Positions 63,959 to 64,000 of a stretch of 64,000 nucleotides of DNA are shown piece after piece. A program made the translations under genes and the position numbers. Each line of letters starts with the position of its first letter. Within the stretch, counting starts at the first letter, position 1. The stretch comes from Halichondria panicea (lineage: Eukaryota > Porifera > Demospongiae > Suberitida > Halichondriidae): the NCBI RefSeq assembly GCF_963675165.1, contig NC_087380.1, positions 3,153,803-3,217,802 of the forward strand, in the 5' to 3' direction. The notes under the pieces are model-generated. The model did not search any database. It was not told the origin of the DNA and was given only the letters and a program-made list of their open reading frames with translations.

Positions 63959-64000
63959 CTACAGAGTACAATATAAGAGGTACATGTACGTATATACACA

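Overview
The window is nuclear DNA of an early-branching animal, most likely a sponge. The genes are animal genes: RICTOR at close to human length, caveolin, CAPSL, nardilysin and TOPORS. They are cut by many short GT-AG introns, (CA)n microsatellites are common, and small DNA-transposon remnants are scattered through introns. Species was not determined; the sponge call is inference from gene content and sequence style. Spliced gene models were built by hand from splice signals, reading-frame continuity and remembered protein families, without any search.

Layout, left to right: CFAP57 (minus, N-terminal part, runs off the left edge) is divergent from an intronless RUVBL1 (plus). NDUFB9 (minus) is divergent from an 81-residue membrane protein (plus). 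A single-exon steroid 5-alpha-reductase (minus) is divergent from TOPORS (plus, 8 exons). RICTOR (plus, 26 exons, about 21.5 kb, 1698 aa) follows. Its introns hold a caveolin gene on the opposite strand, a tRNA-Gly(CCC) with a decayed copy beside it, and a secreted cysteine-rich protein gene on the opposite strand. Then come TRAPPC5 (minus, 7 exons), a gene-poor stretch of 3.9 kb, and MTAP (minus, 6 exons), divergent from an SLC2A-type sugar transporter (plus) with a stop codon and two frame breaks. CAPSL (plus, 6 exons) and a coiled-coil protein (plus, 11 exons) follow, and finally the C-terminal 771 residues of nardilysin (minus, 24 exons, running off the right edge).

The genes do not form one pathway. 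They cover cilia (CFAP57, CAPSL), chromatin and ubiquitin/SUMO (RUVBL1, TOPORS), mitochondria (NDUFB9 and perhaps the small membrane protein), growth control (RICTOR), membrane traffic and shape (TRAPPC5, caveolin), and metabolism (steroid reductase, MTAP, sugar transporter, nardilysin). Head-to-head pairs separated by roughly 150-270 bp recur, suggesting shared promoters.

The most notable signals are three minor-spliceosome (U12-type) introns, one of them AT-AC inside the TOPORS RING domain; RICTOR as host of three nested genes; a possible pseudogene of a sugar transporter; intronic minisatellites that copy splice-site motifs; and repeated use of (CA)n tracts directly before 3' splice sites.
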